Origin: Botrimarina hoheduenensis
GTDB lineage: Bacteria; Planctomycetota; Planctomycetia; Pirellulales; Lacipirellulaceae
Assembly (NCBI RefSeq): GCF_007859815.1
Contig: NZ_SJPH01000005.1
Location: forward strand, 131,013 to 195,012
DNA: 64,000 nt
Direction of reading: 5' to 3'
Shown here one piece after another: positions 25,295-34,595 of the stretch (position 1 is the stretch's first letter; each line of letters opens with the position of its first letter). A program made the translations under genes and the position numbers. The notes below the pieces were generated by a model. That model saw nothing but the letters and a program-made list of their open reading frames with translations, had not been told where the DNA came from and did not search any database.

Positions 25295-26224
25295 ATGCCG
25301 CGCAAGATCATTCTTGATATGGATCCGGGCGTCGACGACGCCGTTGCTCTCTGCCTGGCCCTCGCGGACCCGGGGCTCGAAGTTGTGGCGGTGACCGCTA
25401 CCGGGGGCAACGTGGGTCCCGAGCAAGCCAGCCGCAACGTGCAGGCAATCATCGAACGGATCGATCCGACAAGGTGGCCCCGGATCGGTGCCGCGGACCC
25501 GCTGCAACCGCTGCGCAGCGACGCCCGCGACCTTCACGGCCCCAACGGATTGGCGGGAATCGAGCTGCCGGTCGCCGAAAAAGCCAATCGACACGCCTCG
25601 GTCAAGGTGATCGCTGACGAGGTGCGAAACGCCTCGGGCGAAATCACGCTCATTAGCACCGGACCGATGACTAACGTGGCCGCCGTGCTCACCCTTGAGC
25701 CCGACATCGCACGTTCCCTGCGGCAGGTGATCGTGCTGGGCGGCTCGGTCAGAGTCGGGGGGAATGCGACCCCGGCGGCCGAGTTTAATGCTTATTGTGA
25801 CCCCGGTGCGGCACGCGAGGTGTTCCAGGCCGGGGCCTCAATCGTGGTCGTCCCGCTCGATATCAGTGAGCAGATGGTGTTCGGCTACGATCTGCTCGAG
25901 TTTGTCCGTGCCCGGACGAGTCGTACCGCGACGTTCTTGGCCGAATTGTTGCCGGGCTTTTATCGGGCTTATCGTGAGCGGTTTGGTATGGAGGGGGTCT
26001 GTCTGCACGATATTGCCGCTGTGCTGTTTGCCACCAATCCCGAACTGTTTGCGACGGATCTCATGCACGGCGACGTGGAAACAGCAGGCGAGCTGACGAT
26101 CGGAGCAACGGTCTTCGACCGCCGGTCCCGTCCCGACGGCAAGCCCAACCTCGAAGTAGCTGTCCGAGTGGATGTCGCGGCGGCCCGCAACATTTTGTTC
26201 CGTGTGCTGGAAAACGCCTGCTAA
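25295..26224 (+). CDS. Inosine/uridine-preferring nucleoside hydrolase family protein
   Basis: A 309-residue protein with the N-terminal metal-binding signature DMDPGVDDAVALCLAL (residues 7-22). Downstream are ISTGPMTNVAAVL, the loop VLGGSVRVGGNATPAAEFN with the Asn ligand, and a C-terminal CLHDIAAVLFATNPE carrying the His-Asp pair. These are the Ca2+ and ribose contacts of nucleoside N-ribohydrolases, which release the base from ribonucleosides for salvage. The exact nucleoside preference cannot be told from sequence. The start ATG at 25295 gives the normal family length. Confidence 0.9.
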   Translation: MPRKIILDMDPGVDDAVALCLALADPGLEVVAVTATGGNVGPEQASRNVQAIIERIDPTRWPRIGAADPLQPLRSDARDLHGPNGLAGIELPVAEKANRHASVKVIADEVRNASGEITLISTGPMTNVAAVLTLEPDIARSLRQVIVLGGSVRVGGNATPAAEFNAYCDPGAAREVFQAGASIVVVPLDISEQMVFGYDLLEFVRARTSRTATFLAELLPGFYRAYRERFGMEGVCLHDIAAVLFATNPELFATDLMHGDVETAGELTIGATVFDRRSRPDGKPNLEVAVRVDVAAARNILFRVLENAC

Positions 26225-26256
26225 AGGCCAGAACGCCTGCGATAAACACCAATTCG

Positions 26257-28563
26257 TTGACCCCCCTTACCGTGGCATTTAGCCTGTCTGGTACAGGGAT
26301 AAGTCTCGCTCAAGTGGGTGAGGCTCCCCCGGTTCGTGCTTCGTCCGTCATCTCTAGGTTAGGCTTGCCCCCTTTGTTCGTCTCTCGGCCTGCTCACCCT
26401 ATCGTCCGCACCCTGCCGCTCGTTGCCTGCGGCTGGATGCTGTGTTGCTCGTTCTTGACGGCCCAGGTGCCCATCGATGGTTACCTGCCGATGGTGGGAA
26501 TCGCGCTGACGAACGAGTACGACGATAACTTCAATTTCTTTCCGACCGCCAAGATCGGCACCGGTAGCGCCACGCTGTTGGGGGCTGGCGGCACGCCCCG
26601 CTACGACATTGCACTTCTCGATACGGGTGCCGGCTTCTCGCTGCTCACCAGTCAAGCGTTTGACGATTTTGGCCTGGGCGATCCCTCGCCGGGCGAACCG
26701 GACGGCTATCAAGGGACCGAGTTCGTCACGATCGGTGGTGCCACGGGGCAACTCGATGCGCCGATCAACGACCCGTTCGGGCTGTACGTTGGCGGCTTAC
26801 AGAATCGGACGGGGCAGGGTGCCGCTCTGACGATGAACAACGCGGCGTTGCGAGGCCAAACCAATACCGCAACGATCAAGTTCCCCCCCGAATCGCCGCT
26901 GCCCAACGTGGTGGGGCTTCCCTTCGCGAGCCAGTACGCCACGAGGATTCGTAACGACCTGCCACAGGTCTTCGAGCTCAACGGCAAGACGATCCGCACA
27001 CCTTCGATCGATTTCCAGCCGCTGGGTAGCGGCGGCGGAACCATCACGCGCAAGGCACCCTTGAGCCTCAATCCGGGTGCCACCTTTGTGCAGCCGCCGG
27101 CTTATCTGCCAAACATCGTTAACTTCGACCTCGATAATCCCCAAGAGGATCCCTCGACCCCGACCCTTTCCTCGGGGGGCCTCTTTCTGAATGTGAACGC
27201 CTCCAACTCAGGAACCAGTCTGGGTCAAAAGCAGTTCTTTTTTGACACGGGTGCCAGTGTTACCGTGGTGTCGCAACTCAACGCCCTGTTGCTGGGTTTT
27301 GATGTGACGATCGATGAACCCGAATTCTCGATCTCGATTGTTGGCTCGGGCGGACTGGCAGAGAACGTGCCGGGGTTCTTTGTCGATCAAATCACCCTTG
27401 TGGCGTTGGGTGGCAGCATCACCGCGACCAACGTGCCGGTGATCGTGCTGGACGTTACCGACCCGTCTGACCCGGGCAACATCGTGGAAGGGATTGTCGG
27501 CACCAACCTGCTCGCGCGCCGCAACGTGGTGATTGACCCCAATCCTTCCACCGGAGGTGGCGGTGCCAGCCCCGGCGTCTACATCAGCGATCCGGTAACG
27601 ACCAATTTCACTTGGGTCTCAGCAAGTTCTGCGGCACCGTGGTCTGCCGGGGGATCTTGGAACGCTGCCGCGACGCCCAACTATCTGAGCGTCACCCGTG
27701 TCGAGCACGTCGCGGGCGGCGATCAGCGTGCGGTGGTCACCGGGCAACAACAGGCCAGCGAAATCTTTGCAAAAGGGGGCACCGCGGGCCAGCGAATGAC
27801 GATCGCGATTGGCGCGGGTGCCAAGCTGACAACCTTCTCCGGCACCACGCTTGAAACCGGTGCTGTGATCGAATTAACCAACGGCGTTCTCGATACGCAG
27901 TACCTCGATATCCGTGGCGGGCGTTTGGAGGGCACTGGCCTGGTACGCACGGGAAGCGGGCCGATCGACGGACAAGTCGAGGTGATCGCGGGCATCATCG
28001 CACCGGGGGCAGCCGGCGCGGGCGTGCTGACCCTGGAGGGCCGCTACGCGCACGGCGAAAACGCACTGCTCGAAATCGGCCTGGGGGGGGTAACCGCCGG
28101 AACCGAATACGATCAACTCTTGATCGACGGATCGGCCGTGCTGCGGGGGGACCTCGCGGTTTCGCTCATCAACGCAGGTGCCGGTCTTTTCGCCCCGAGC
28201 ATCGGCGATCGTTTCGAGATCTTGACCTACGAACAACGCGGCGGCGTGTTTAGCTCGCTCACTCTTCCCACCGGCTACCTGTGGGATGTCCAGTACACGC
28301 CTACCGCACTGGTGCTCGAGGTATCGGGCCTGGCGATCCCCGGCGACTTCAACGCGGATGGCCAAGTCGATATCGCCGACTACACCACCTGGCGTGACGG
28401 GCTGGGGAGTGTCTACAGCCAAGCCGACTACCAAATCTGGAAAAACAACTTCGGGATGATGTCGCCGGCAAACGCTAACAGCGTTCCGGAACCCTCCCTA
28501 GCGATCCTCCTCTTGATCGGCATTGCGAGCCTTACAGCGATGGGATCTCGCCAGCGGTGCTAA
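26257..28563 (+). CDS. Secreted protein with two aspartic-protease-like DTGA motifs, dockerin-like repeat and PEP-CTERM anchor
   Basis: The frame is 768 codons from a TTG at 26257. A later TTG near 26366 or 26375 would place a signal peptide (TLPLVACGWMLCCSFLTAQV) closer to the N-terminus, so the start is uncertain. Two retropepsin-type active-site motifs are present: LLDTGAGFSLLT (Asp about 122) and FFDTGASVTVVS (Asp about 330). Each heads a lobe of about 200 residues, as in bilobed aspartic proteases. Residues about 450-690 resemble a passenger beta-helix repeat (GGSWNAAATPNY, LETGAVIELTNGVLDT, LEGRYAHGENALLEIGLGG). A dockerin-like calcium repeat GDFNADGQVDIADYTTWRDG begins near 696, and VPEP plus a hydrophobic tail ends the protein. 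Peptidase activity is inferred. Confidence 0.75.
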   Translation: MTPLTVAFSLSGTGISLAQVGEAPPVRASSVISRLGLPPLFVSRPAHPIVRTLPLVACGWMLCCSFLTAQVPIDGYLPMVGIALTNEYDDNFNFFPTAKIGTGSATLLGAGGTPRYDIALLDTGAGFSLLTSQAFDDFGLGDPSPGEPDGYQGTEFVTIGGATGQLDAPINDPFGLYVGGLQNRTGQGAALTMNNAALRGQTNTATIKFPPESPLPNVVGLPFASQYATRIRNDLPQVFELNGKTIRTPSIDFQPLGSGGGTITRKAPLSLNPGATFVQPPAYLPNIVNFDLDNPQEDPSTPTLSSGGLFLNVNASNSGTSLGQKQFFFDTGASVTVVSQLNALLLGFDVTIDEPEFSISIVGSGGLAENVPGFFVDQITLVALGGSITATNVPVIVLDVTDPSDPGNIVEGIVGTNLLARRNVVIDPNPSTGGGGASPGVYISDPVTTNFTWVSASSAAPWSAGGSWNAAATPNYLSVTRVEHVAGGDQRAVVTGQQQASEIFAKGGTAGQRMTIAIGAGAKLTTFSGTTLETGAVIELTNGVLDTQYLDIRGGRLEGTGLVRTGSGPIDGQVEVIAGIIAPGAAGAGVLTLEGRYAHGENALLEIGLGGVTAGTEYDQLLIDGSAVLRGDLAVSLINAGAGLFAPSIGDRFEILTYEQRGGVFSSLTLPTGYLWDVQYTPTALVLEVSGLAIPGDFNADGQVDIADYTTWRDGLGSVYSQADYQIWKNNFGMMSPANANSVPEPSLAILLLIGIASLTAMGSRQRC

Positions 28564-28588
28564 GCAGAGCGTCGATCGACAACAGCAA

Positions 28589-29518
28589 CTAGAGCGAGCT
28601 ACCGCAGCCCGCGCAGTACTGGGCATCTTCGTCGTGACGACTTCTGCCACAGTCTTCACAAAGGCGCGAGACGGCTCGCTTGTCGGCAGCCCGCTTGTCC
28701 GCAGAGTGTGCGCCGCTGATCACCTCCGCCGAAAACAGCCCCGTCGGCACGATGATGATGGCGTAGCCGAACAGCATGATCATGGCCGCCATGAACTTGC
28801 CCAGCGGGGTCACCGGCGCAATATCGCCGTACCCAACGGTGGTCATCGTGACGATGGCCCAATAGACGCTGGTTGGGATATCGACAAAGCCGCTGTCTTC
28901 TTGGCCCTCGATCAGGTACATGACGGTCCCCATGATCACGATCGAACAGAAGATCACCGTCAGAAAAACGGTGATCTTCGGCCAAGTCTGTTTGAGCGCG
29001 GTGAGCAGTGTTGTGGCTTCTTTCAGGTGGCGGGCCATCTTCAGCACCCGAAACACCCGCAACAGCCTCAGCGTGCGGACCGTCGCGAGGGTGTGCGCAC
29101 CGCTGAAGAAGAGCGCCAAGTAGCTGGGAAGTATCGAGACGACATCGACGATCCCGAAAAAACTCAAGGCATAGCGACTCGGCCGCGCGACGCAGGCCAG
29201 GCGGGCCAGATACTCAAGGCTGAAAATCAGCGTGATGCCCCACTCGATCGCCGCCAGCAGCGAACCGTAGCGGGGCTGAATCGACGCGACACTCTCGAGC
29301 ATCACCGCGACAATGCTCAGCATGATGAACACGAGCAGCGCAACGTCGAACCACTTGCCGGCCGACGTCTCTGACTCGAAAATGACCTCGTACCACCGCC
29401 GTTGCCAGCCAGTGTTGCCCGGCTCTAAACGGTTCAGAGGCGGACCTTCGCCCGCGGGCAACTTGCTTGCCAACAGGACCTCGGCGTGTTCTGGCGCTCG
29501 ATTTTTCACATCGCTCAT
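28589..29518 (-). CDS. Voltage-gated potassium channel-type ion transporter with C-terminal zinc ribbon
   Basis: A 309-residue protein with six transmembrane segments. S1 is FDVALLVFIMLSIVAVML, and S4 carries regularly spaced arginines in TVRTLRLLRVFRVLKMARH. The pore helix and selectivity filter are TSVYWAIVTMTTVGYGDIAP, so potassium selectivity is expected. The C-terminus has a short cytoplasmic tail with a four-cysteine zinc ribbon (CEDCG and CAGCG). The ATG at 29518 gives a compact N-terminus; the frame continues 23 codons upstream. It is convergent with the dockerin/PEP-CTERM gene, with only 25 bases between the stops. Confidence 0.9.
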   Translation of the reverse strand: MSDVKNRAPEHAEVLLASKLPAGEGPPLNRLEPGNTGWQRRWYEVIFESETSAGKWFDVALLVFIMLSIVAVMLESVASIQPRYGSLLAAIEWGITLIFSLEYLARLACVARPSRYALSFFGIVDVVSILPSYLALFFSGAHTLATVRTLRLLRVFRVLKMARHLKEATTLLTALKQTWPKITVFLTVIFCSIVIMGTVMYLIEGQEDSGFVDIPTSVYWAIVTMTTVGYGDIAPVTPLGKFMAAMIMLFGYAIIIVPTGLFSAEVISGAHSADKRAADKRAVSRLCEDCGRSRHDEDAQYCAGCGSSL

Positions 29519-29665
29519 GCCGCGGAGTCTATCGCGGTGCGACCGACCGGCCAACGCCGGCATCCGACCGGGGTGTGCAAACCGCAATCAGCAAGAAAGT
29601 ACGCCTGCGGGATCGATCGCCCGATCGATTCACCAGGAACAAGCCGGCAAGGCGAAGATCCGGCC

Positions 29666-30640
29666 TTACTTGCCGCAATAGTCGATCGTCCGAGCGATCT
29701 CGCTTTTCAGGTCGGCACGCCGGACGATGCGGTCGATGTAGCCATGCTCCAGCAGAAACTCGCTGGTCTGAAAACCATCGGGCAGTTCCGTGCGGAGCGT
29801 CGCCTTGATCGTCCGCGGGCCGGCGAAGCCGATCAGCGCCTTCGGCTCGGCAAAGACGAGGTCGCCCAGCGAGGCGAAGCTGGCGGCGACGCCGCCCATG
29901 GTCGGGTTGGTCAGGACCGAGATAAAGAGGCCCCCCGCGGCGTCGTAACGGGCGAGGGCCGCGGAAACCTTCGCCATCTGCATCAGCGACAGGATGCCTT
30001 CGTGCATGCGGGCACCGCCGCCCGAACCGCTGACGATGATCACCGCCAGGTTCTGTTCCGTAGCCCGTTCGATCATGCGTGTCAGGCGTTCGCCGACGAC
30101 GGACCCCATCGAGCCCATGATGAACGCTGAATCGGTAACCGCAAAAGCCACGCGGCGACCGCGAATCATCCCGCAGCCTGTTAAAGCCGCGTCTTTCAAG
30201 CCCGTGCGCTTCTGCTCCGCGATAACCCGTTCGGCGTAGGGCTTCTTGTCGGAAAAGGCCAGCGGGTCAGCCGGCATCAGATCGGGGTCCCACTCCTCAA
30301 AGGTCCCTTCGTCCAGCACAAACCGGACGCGGTCGCGGGCGCTGAGGTACATATGCCGGCCGCAGACCGGACACACGTTCATGAGGCGCTCGACTTCCTT
30401 GCGGAAAAGCGTCTCACCACAGTCCTCACAGCGCATCCACAACCCGCTGGGCACACCGCGCTTTTCCGCCGTAGGGTGCTGCGGACCGCGCGAAGCGGGC
30501 AGGTCGCCGGCGGGTTTGGCATCGAGCGCACCGGGACGCCCCGCGCCCTGGTCGGCGGCTTCGGACGGGGTCGTGCTGGTGGGGGGATCGCCAACGGACA
30601 TAGCAGACACGCTAGCCAGCGTGTGAGTGGCGGTCTTCAT
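29666..30640 (-). CDS. accD: Acetyl-CoA carboxylase carboxyltransferase subunit beta
   Basis: The beta subunit of the carboxyltransferase that forms malonyl-CoA for fatty acid synthesis. The zinc ribbon is [20 protein letters not shown] followed by [15 protein letters not shown]. The crotonase-like core includes [40 protein letters not shown] and [18 protein letters not shown]. About 60 residues of Pro/Ser/Ala-rich sequence precede the zinc ribbon, longer than usual. Two ATG starts are possible, 30640 (MKTATHTL) and 30601 (MSVGDPPT), and neither has a strong ribosome site. accA is not in the window. Confidence 0.93.
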   Translation of the reverse strand: MKTATHTLASVSAMSVGDPPTSTTPSEAADQGAGRPGALDAKPAGDLPASRGPQHPTAEKRGVPSGLWMRCEDCGETLFRKEVERLMNVCPVCGRHMYLSARDRVRFVLDEGTFEEWDPDLMPADPLAFSDKKPYAERVIAEQKRTGLKDAALTGCGMIRGRRVAFAVTDSAFIMGSMGSVVGERLTRMIERATEQNLAVIIVSGSGGGARMHEGILSLMQMAKVSAALARYDAAGGLFISVLTNPTMGGVAASFASLGDLVFAEPKALIGFAGPRTIKATLRTELPDGFQTSEFLLEHGYIDRIVRRADLKSEIARTIDYCGK

Positions 30641-30834
30641 GACGCGGATGGGGGGGTGGCAAAAGTCTAGGCAACTTCGCAGCTTTAAGCGACACCTGCC
30701 TGAGGCGTGCCCGCCGAAGTAGCGTAAGCTCTCTTTGCTGCCGCTTATCTTAACCATGTGGCACCAACGCCACCATGCCTTCAAGCAAGGCTCCCCTGAG
30801 GCTCTGCCCCCCCTTCTGACGCCCCTCAGCCGCC

Positions 30835-31824
30835 ATGACCACGGGCTCGTCACTGTGGATCGCCGTACCGCCAGGATTCGAGCTGGGCGAAACGGTCTGC
30901 TCCTACGGGTATTTCTTGCTGGCACCGAACTATTGGCGGCCCGAAATACACGCTCTGGAACGGCGGATGTCGGGGGGGGAGATCGGCAGAACGATGCCTT
31001 CGCCCGCAGCAACCGGCAGTGTGGGCTTGGTGGTTACTCAGCCCGGCGGTGTCGGGGCTCGGCTAGTGATCCGCTGCGATCGGCCGCTGATCGGCCCTGA
31101 GCGAGCGGGCGTGAAGGGCTCGCTGAGCCGCATGCTGCGGATCGATCAGGACCTCTCCGCATGGCACCGGCTGAGCCCCGCTGCACGACGCCGGCGTTTC
31201 GGACGACTGTTCCGCTCGCCTACCCTGTTCGAAGACATGGTCAAGACCATCACCAGCTGCAATGTCGCTTGGCCGAGCACGGTGAAGATGAATCGATTGC
31301 TTGTCGAACGGGTTGGCAGGGGCGTGTTCCCCTCGGCGAAGTGCTTAGCGTCCTTGACGCCCGAACGGCTCCGAGAGCTTTGCCGTGTTGGCTACCGCGC
31401 TAAACGTATCGTATCGCTCGCCCGAATGTTCACCAGCGGCGAGCTGGATCCTGCCTGGTTCGAGGCACCACAACGCACCACCGAAGAACTCGCCGCAGAG
31501 GTGCGGCGAATCGATGGTTTCGGTCCCTACTCGACTGCCAATGTGCTCCAACTGCTAGGTCACTACGATCGGCTACCCATCGACACCGAGACCGTCCGAC
31601 TTTTCTGCAAAACGACCGGCTCGAGGCGACCGGCTCGCGATCAAGATCTCTATCCCGCTATCGAGGCTCATTACGAGCGGTACGGGCTGTGGCGATTCCT
31701 GGCCTACTGGTTCGACGTGTGGCGTGATTATGAATCGCTCCAAGGTCGCGCGACGACTTGGGACGCTGCGGTGGTCGCCACCCGGTTTACGGCCTCGAAG
31801 CTGCAATCGGAACCGGCGGGCTAA
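30835..31824 (+). CDS. HhH-GPD family DNA glycosylase (AlkA/OGG1-like)
   Basis: A 329-residue base-excision-repair protein. The helix-hairpin-helix and GPD region is [20 protein letters not shown] followed by DRLPIDTET, with the catalytic Asp in PIDTET. Upstream are [15 protein letters not shown] and [16 protein letters not shown], both typical of AlkA/OGG1-like domains. The N-terminal 120 residues form a beta-rich domain as in AlkA or OGG1. No C-terminal Fe-S cysteines are seen. The catalytic Lys of bifunctional OGG1 (KXXD) was not evident, so a monofunctional activity on alkylated bases is more likely. It is divergent from accD. Confidence 0.8.
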   Translation: MTTGSSLWIAVPPGFELGETVCSYGYFLLAPNYWRPEIHALERRMSGGEIGRTMPSPAATGSVGLVVTQPGGVGARLVIRCDRPLIGPERAGVKGSLSRMLRIDQDLSAWHRLSPAARRRRFGRLFRSPTLFEDMVKTITSCNVAWPSTVKMNRLLVERVGRGVFPSAKCLASLTPERLRELCRVGYRAKRIVSLARMFTSGELDPAWFEAPQRTTEELAAEVRRIDGFGPYSTANVLQLLGHYDRLPIDTETVRLFCKTTGSRRPARDQDLYPAIEAHYERYGLWRFLAYWFDVWRDYESLQGRATTWDAAVVATRFTASKLQSEPAG

Positions 31825-32073
31825 AGCGCTCCTGCTGAAGTTGGGGCCTTAAATCATCGTCCCCGGGAACCCTGCGTCCGCCGGACACGTCCTAGCAATC
31901 AGTTGGGTTTTGACGGACAAACCAATTCCCCGTAGTTTCCCGAAAGGGCGTGCTCAGTTCGAGCCCGACACAGGGCGTGACCGCGGCGTAATGTTACTTG
32001 GTGGGCAGGCCAGAGGATCGGTGCTCCCCACCCAGGCATTCTCGATCTGGTCTCGCTGCAGGAGTGTTCCTTC

Positions 32074-32658
32074 GTGTCGATCACTATGAATCCGACAGTT
32101 ATTGCCACCGAATTGCCTAGGGTTTCGCATGCCGACGCGCTGGCGATCGGCACGCTGCTGGACACGATCTGGCCACACGATGACCGTGGCCCGGAGGATC
32201 GGGCTCGCAAACTGATCGACATCGGCAACCGCTACGAGGGCCCTGCCCAGCGACAGCCGTTGTCACTGGTGGTCTGGGACGACAGCCTTGTCGTTGCCCA
32301 CGCGCTGGTCTTTGAGCGGGTGATTACGCTCGGACCAAAGCCGCTGTCCGCGCTCGCCTTGGCGGGTGTCGCGACACACCCCGATTGTCGCGGGCGTGGG
32401 CTGGGCGAAGTGGTGGTTCAAGCGGCGTTCGACCGGGTCGATCAAGGCTTGTTCCCTCTATCGCTTTTCCAGACCAGTCTTGCCGTCGAGAATTTCTATA
32501 CGCGTTTGGGCGCGAAACGGGTGGAGAACCCCGTGGTCAATTCGCACAATGCCGACGACCCCAACACCAATCCGTTCTGGGATGATATCGTGATGCGGTA
32601 TCCGGCCGGCGGCGCATGGTCTGACGAAACGATCGACCTGTGTGGGCCAGGTTATTAG
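32074..32658 (+). CDS. GNAT family N-acetyltransferase
   Basis: A 194-residue acetyltransferase. The acetyl-CoA-binding motif A region is ALALAGVATHPDCRGRGLGE, followed by VVVQAAFDRVDQG; the preceding strand is SLVVWDDSLVVAHALVF. The later part LFQTSLAVENFYTRLGAKRV matches motif B. The substrate is unknown. A GTG at 32074 and an ATG at 32086 are both possible starts. The 250 bases upstream are gene-free and contain a weak TTGACG (31910) plus TAGTTT pair spaced by 17 bases. Confidence 0.85.
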   Translation: MSITMNPTVIATELPRVSHADALAIGTLLDTIWPHDDRGPEDRARKLIDIGNRYEGPAQRQPLSLVVWDDSLVVAHALVFERVITLGPKPLSALALAGVATHPDCRGRGLGEVVVQAAFDRVDQGLFPLSLFQTSLAVENFYTRLGAKRVENPVVNSHNADDPNTNPFWDDIVMRYPAGGAWSDETIDLCGPGY

Positions 32659-32709
32659 ACCAATCGCTGGCTAGTCTTTCCCCCACCAACCCCGTCATCC
32701 CTGAACCGT

Positions 32710-33729
32710 GTGGCGAACGAGAATCGAGTGGTGGAAGAAATGCCTCGCCCCTCGAGCCCATCACATCACCACCGAGCCGCCCCAAGACGACTACAAAGAG
32801 CAGGACGGCAAAAAGGCCTCGCCCGCGGGCTAGAAAATTGGTCGTTCCTGCTGCTCTCGCTTTCCGCGCTAAGATTTGCTTGGGGGGTCGGCACCGACGG
32901 TGAGCCCCGCTGGCTGCTGGGCGAAGGGCTCTTCGGCGTCGGCAATCAAGCGGCACTCGGGGCCGTGCTGGCCGCGTGCGGAATCATGGTAGCCCTGTTC
33001 GGCGGACTCTCCCGAGCCCTGCGGGCGTTGCCCAAGCTTCTGCTAGTCGCGACGTTGCACCTGTTGCTGCTAGCCGTCTTCCCCACGGACTGGCTGCTCG
33101 CCCGGTTCGAATCCGATGAGGTGCTCTTCCGCGTCTCGACGAATCTGCCCCGCTATGCGCTAACGATCGACGACGGCCTCGATCCGGTTGCGACGCCGCT
33201 GATCCTCGACACCCTCGCCGAGCATGACGCCCGGGCGACGTTCTTTGTGCTGGGCGAGTCACTTGCCGACCAAACTCGGTTGGTCCGGCGCATTCGTGCC
33301 GAGGGCCACGAACTTGCCAACCATCAGATGACGGATACCGCTACAGTTGCTCTAACGCCCGCGGCTCTCGAAAGGCAGATCCGCCAAGCTCACGCCGCGC
33401 TGGGAGCAACGGGGCGTAGCGACTGGTTCCGACCCGGCGGTGGCATTGTCACCGAGCGCTGCAAGACCGTGTGCAAGTCACTCGGGCTACGGATCGCCTT
33501 GGGATCGGTCTTCCCGTTCGACTCGCACCAAACGTCTGTCCGATTTTCTGCCGCGTTTCTAGCCTCGCGAATCAAGCCGGGGGCGATCGTAATTCTGCAC
33601 GATGGAGCAGGCCGTGGGGAACGAACAGCGCTCGTGCTGGATCGCGTGCTCGATCAGCTCAACCAACGCGGGCTGCAAGCGGTAACGTTAACTGAGCTCG
33701 CTGCGGGAAGCACCAAAGAATCGCCGTGA
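32710..33729 (+). CDS. Membrane-anchored polysaccharide deacetylase-like protein (NodB fold)
   Basis: A 339-residue protein. The N-terminal 130 residues carry a basic stretch and about three hydrophobic helices (NWSFLLLSLSALRFAWG, AVLAACGIMVALFGG, LLLVATLHLLLLAV). The NodB domain starts with YALTIDDGLDPVATPLILD, which holds the catalytic and metal Asp. It continues with FFVLGESLA, GHELANHQMTD and WFRPGGGIVTE, ending GAIVILHDGAGRGERT. In canonical enzymes the third motif is HXXXH; here it reads HQMTD, so the second metal His is an Asp. It may deacetylate a cell-surface glycan, or the change may alter metal use. It follows the GNAT gene by 51 bases. Confidence 0.85.
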   Translation: MANENRVVEEMPRPSSPSHHHRAAPRRLQRAGRQKGLARGLENWSFLLLSLSALRFAWGVGTDGEPRWLLGEGLFGVGNQAALGAVLAACGIMVALFGGLSRALRALPKLLLVATLHLLLLAVFPTDWLLARFESDEVLFRVSTNLPRYALTIDDGLDPVATPLILDTLAEHDARATFFVLGESLADQTRLVRRIRAEGHELANHQMTDTATVALTPAALERQIRQAHAALGATGRSDWFRPGGGIVTERCKTVCKSLGLRIALGSVFPFDSHQTSVRFSAAFLASRIKPGAIVILHDGAGRGERTALVLDRVLDQLNQRGLQAVTLTELAAGSTKESP

Positions 33730-33914
33730 ATGAACGGTATGATCCCTCGAGGCCCGCCGTTTAGCCAAGCCCTTTGGCACTCGCTGACAACGGAGCGGTT
33801 GCGGTAGGCTGTTTTCTGCAAACGCACTCGGTGCGCTTCCGCGACACCGAGGCAAAGCAGGACAAAGTTGCCGTCGATCCCTTCGCGCCCAGTCTCTCAA
33901 TCCGACAGCCGCCG

Positions 33915-34403
33915 ATGAACACCGAGCTATTAACCTTGTACCGATTCACGCTCGCAATGGCCGAATCGCTGATGATTGATATCTCAGAAGAAGAGATGGC
34001 TCACCAGCCAGCGCCAGGAGTGAATCCGCCGGCCTGGATCATTGGGCACTTGGCGGTCGTGAACGAGATGGCCCTAGCGCTGATGGGCCATGAGAAACGG
34101 CTGCCCGCGGCATGGACGATTGAATTTGGCCCCGGCAGCCAGCCGCTACCACAACAGATGGAAGCCTATCCTCCGCGCGCTGAATTGCTGACAGCGCTGC
34201 GCGAAACGCATGCGGCTGTTTGCCTAGCGGTTCAGGACAAGGACCTCGGCGCGATGAGTGCTGCTAACCCGATCACCCCGCTGGCCAAGTCCCTGCCAAC
34301 GCAAGGAGACCTGCTGGCGCACATCTTGACGACGCATCCGGCAAGCCACTTGGGGCACCTCTCCAACTGGCGCCGACAGAGGGGCCGGGCACCGCTGTTT
34401 TAG
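33915..34403 (+). CDS. DinB-family protein
   Basis: A 162-residue four-helix-bundle protein of the DinB/YfiT superfamily. The pattern is an N-terminal helix MNTELLTLYRFTLAMAESLM, then EEEMAHQPAPGVNPPAWIIG with the first metal His in HLAVVNEMAL, and a C-terminal HILTTHPASHLGHLSNWRRQ carrying the other two. These three His positions normally bind a divalent metal. Some relatives are thiol transferases, but the reaction here is unknown. The frame is open 47 codons further upstream; the ATG at 33915 fits the family N-terminus. Confidence 0.82.
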   Translation: MNTELLTLYRFTLAMAESLMIDISEEEMAHQPAPGVNPPAWIIGHLAVVNEMALALMGHEKRLPAAWTIEFGPGSQPLPQQMEAYPPRAELLTALRETHAAVCLAVQDKDLGAMSAANPITPLAKSLPTQGDLLAHILTTHPASHLGHLSNWRRQRGRAPLF

Positions 34404-34448
34404 CAACAAATCGCGGTTAACGACGGATCGCTAGCCGCGCTGGGTGGA

Positions 34449-34472
34449 CCGCCCCCCGCAAACGAGGGGCGG
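34449..34472. terminator. Hairpin between convergent genes, possible bidirectional terminator
   Basis: A perfect 7-bp stem CCGCCCC (34449-34455) / GGGGCGG (34466-34472) with a 10-base loop lies between the DinB gene and the convergent Gfo/Idh/MocA gene. There is no T run, so an intrinsic terminator role is uncertain. Confidence 0.35.
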
Positions 34473-34595
34473 CCCCGCTGCTACTTCCGTATTTTGCGCG
34501 GCTCGCGCGGGTTTCACCGACGTCTGGCGCGGTCCGCGATCTGGTATCACGGTCGTTACCGCGAGGAAGGCCCGACGGCTATCGGGAGCGCGCTC

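Noticed and set aside
28523..29374. Plus-strand 283-codon frame, His/Asp/Arg-rich
   Set aside because: Antisense to the potassium channel gene, with the unusual composition expected of a shadow.
33104..33114. GGTTCGAATCC, resembling the tRNA T-arm consensus
   Set aside because: Inside the polysaccharide deacetylase coding frame, with no acceptor stem or anticodon arm around it.
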